Of a stretch of 7,491 nucleotides of DNA, positions 7,028 through 7,491 are shown piece by piece. The notes beneath the pieces are model-generated. The model ran no database searches. It was given only the letters and a program-made list of their open reading frames with translations, and was not told the origin of the DNA. Source of the DNA: DASRHY01 sp046765875 (lineage in GTDB: Bacteria > Actinomycetota > Actinomycetes > Propionibacteriales > Kribbellaceae); the NCBI GenBank assembly GCA_046765875.1, contig JBKPSJ010000044.1:1-7491 (forward strand), read 5' to 3'. Both the position numbers and the translations under genes were made by a program. Numbering within the stretch: the stretch's first letter is position 1; every line of letters begins with the position of its first letter.

Positions 7028-7204
7028 GTGTACTTCACCGATCGCGGTATCGAGGAACTGGAGAGCCGGCGGGGCGAGGAGGACGTCTCGCTGGCCTGGC
7101 TGGCCGAGCGGCTGCGCGAGTTCGTCGACCTGAACCCGGAGTTCGAGACGCCGGTCGAACGCCTCGCCACCTGGCTCGCCAGGCTCGACGACGAGGACGA
7201 CTGA
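7028..7204 (+). CDS. Small acidic protein translationally coupled to kgd (DUF6104-like)
   Basis: A 58-aa protein starting at GTG one base after the kgd stop (TGA-C-GTG), so it is almost certainly on the same message and read by ribosomes ending kgd. It starts MYFTDRGIEELESRRGEEDV and ends in an acidic DDEDD tail. Three amphipathic helices are likely (about 5-14, 18-34 and 42-53); there is no Cys, membrane segment or signal peptide. I recall near-identical small proteins (MYFTDRGIEELE...RLATWLARLDDEDD) in streptomycetes, annotated as a domain of unknown function, DUF6104; that name is from memory. Function is unknown. Its position suggests a role linked to the 2-oxoglutarate dehydrogenase complex, for example binding or tuning it, but this is inference. 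Confidence 0.85.
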   Translation: MYFTDRGIEELESRRGEEDVSLAWLAERLREFVDLNPEFETPVERLATWLARLDDEDD

Positions 7205-7220
7205 CCCGACCTCTGGTGGG

Positions 7221-7286
7221 TTCCCGCATGTTGTTGTGGGTGTCCACATCGCACACGGCGTGCGCACCCACAACACGATGCGCGAA
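7221..7286. terminator. Long interrupted hairpin between convergent genes (likely bidirectional terminator)
   Basis: Arms 7225-7242 and 7265-7282 pair at 16 of 18 positions (11 continuous pairs at the inner end; two adjacent mismatches). Outside them TTC (7221-7223) pairs with GAA (7284-7286) after one mismatch. Inside, CGCAC (7250-7254) and GTGCG (7260-7264) add a second 5-bp stem. It lies 16 bases after the stop of the small protein and 9 bases beyond the stop of the convergent ArsR gene, just where transcripts from both sides should end. No U-tract follows on either strand. Confidence 0.6.
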
Positions 7287-7287
7287 G

Positions 7288-7316
7288 CCCCGCCTCTAGC
7301 CGATCTTCGGGCGGGG
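7288..7316. terminator. GC-rich hairpin around the ArsR-type gene stop codon
   Basis: CCCCGCC (7288-7294) and GGCGGGG (7310-7316) form a perfect 7-bp GC stem with a 15-base loop that holds the TAG stop (7296-7298) of the minus-strand gene. It could assist termination of that gene together with the neighbouring long hairpin. The upstream arm can also pair with the second GGCGGGG at 7316-7322. In DNA this rich in G and C, chance pairing is likely enough to keep confidence low. Confidence 0.3.
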
Positions 7317-7491
7317 GCGGGGTGGCGGATCCGGGGCCAGAGTGCCGTCGGCGGCGATGTGCTGGAAGATCTGCTCGACCAGCGTGAGCACGTGCGGGTC
7401 GTCGACGGTGTAGATATGCCGTCGGCCCTCGCGCCGGGCCGTGATGATGCCCGCCAGCCGGAGCTTGCCCAGGTGCTGGCTTGCGGTGGCG
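7296..7491 (-). CDS. ArsR/SmtB-family transcriptional regulator, C-terminal part (5' end outside window)
   Basis: Only the last 64 codons are present; the gene continues past the right edge. The visible part starts in the recognition helix (ASQHLGKLRLAGI), followed by the beta-wing (ARREGRRHIYTV) and a long C-terminal helix (DPHVLTLVEQIFQHIAAD), the winged-helix layout of ArsR/SmtB repressors. The tail after this helix is proline/arginine-rich (PDPPPRPRPKIG) and probably disordered. In the last helix D31, H33 and H44 of the visible part match the spacing of the alpha-5 metal site of SmtB/NmtR (D-x-H...H), but the fourth ligand position is Ala47. It may sense a metal, or be one of the many members that do not. 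Metal ligands of the alpha-3 type, if any, would lie outside the window. It is convergent to the kgd operon and probably independent of it. Confidence 0.85.
   Translation of the reverse strand, partial: ATASQHLGKLRLAGIITARREGRRHIYTVDDPHVLTLVEQIFQHIAADGTLAPDPPPRPRPKIG

Noticed and set aside
7019..7276. Minus-strand open frames opposite the small protein and hairpin
   Set aside because: They cross the hairpin and are antisense to a well-supported coupled gene; no ribosome binding site or recognisable protein family.

Overview
The window is high-GC, densely coding DNA from an actinomycete. The main evidence is an intact gene for Kgd, the actinobacterial fusion of an E2-like acyltransferase with the 2-oxoglutarate dehydrogenase E1. 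GTG starts, a FadR-type (FCD) GntR regulator and GC-rich third codon positions agree. A Kribbella/Nocardioides-type genome (Propionibacteriales) is a plausible guess, but the genus cannot be settled by reading alone.

Layout. Positions 62-2465 hold two minus-strand genes: a 226-aa GntR/FCD regulator and, 121 bases downstream of it, a 533-aa ABC-F ATPase. The ABC-F gene has a strong ribosome binding site that is partly caught in an 8-bp hairpin. At 2502 a 135-aa conserved protein of unknown function starts on the plus strand, divergent from the regulator. The 36-bp gap between these starts and the regulator's start codon carry a perfect 7-bp inverted repeat, a good candidate operator. Both divergent genes may be leaderless.

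A 250-base gene-free stretch (2910-3159) leads into kgd (3160-7026). It holds a 24-bp near-perfect palindrome, an 11-bp palindrome, and a third exact copy of the first palindrome's half-site just before the kgd ribosome binding site. kgd encodes 1288 aa: an N-terminal E1-docking-type segment, a long Gln/Thr/Ala/Pro linker containing a perfect 30-bp tandem duplication, an E2-like acyltransferase domain, and the complete thiamine-diphosphate E1 part. One base after its stop, a 58-aa acidic protein begins, almost certainly translated from the same message.

From 7205 to 7295 a long interrupted hairpin separates this operon from a convergent ArsR-family regulator, which runs off the right edge and keeps three of the four residues of an alpha-5 metal site.

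How the genes work together: kgd is core TCA-cycle metabolism, and the small downstream protein is its likely co-expressed partner. The GntR regulator probably controls itself and the divergent unknown gene. The ABC-F protein is a ribosome-associated factor that may have its own translational control. No mobile element, CRISPR array, tRNA or rRNA was seen. The most interesting material is regulatory rather than a new multi-gene system.
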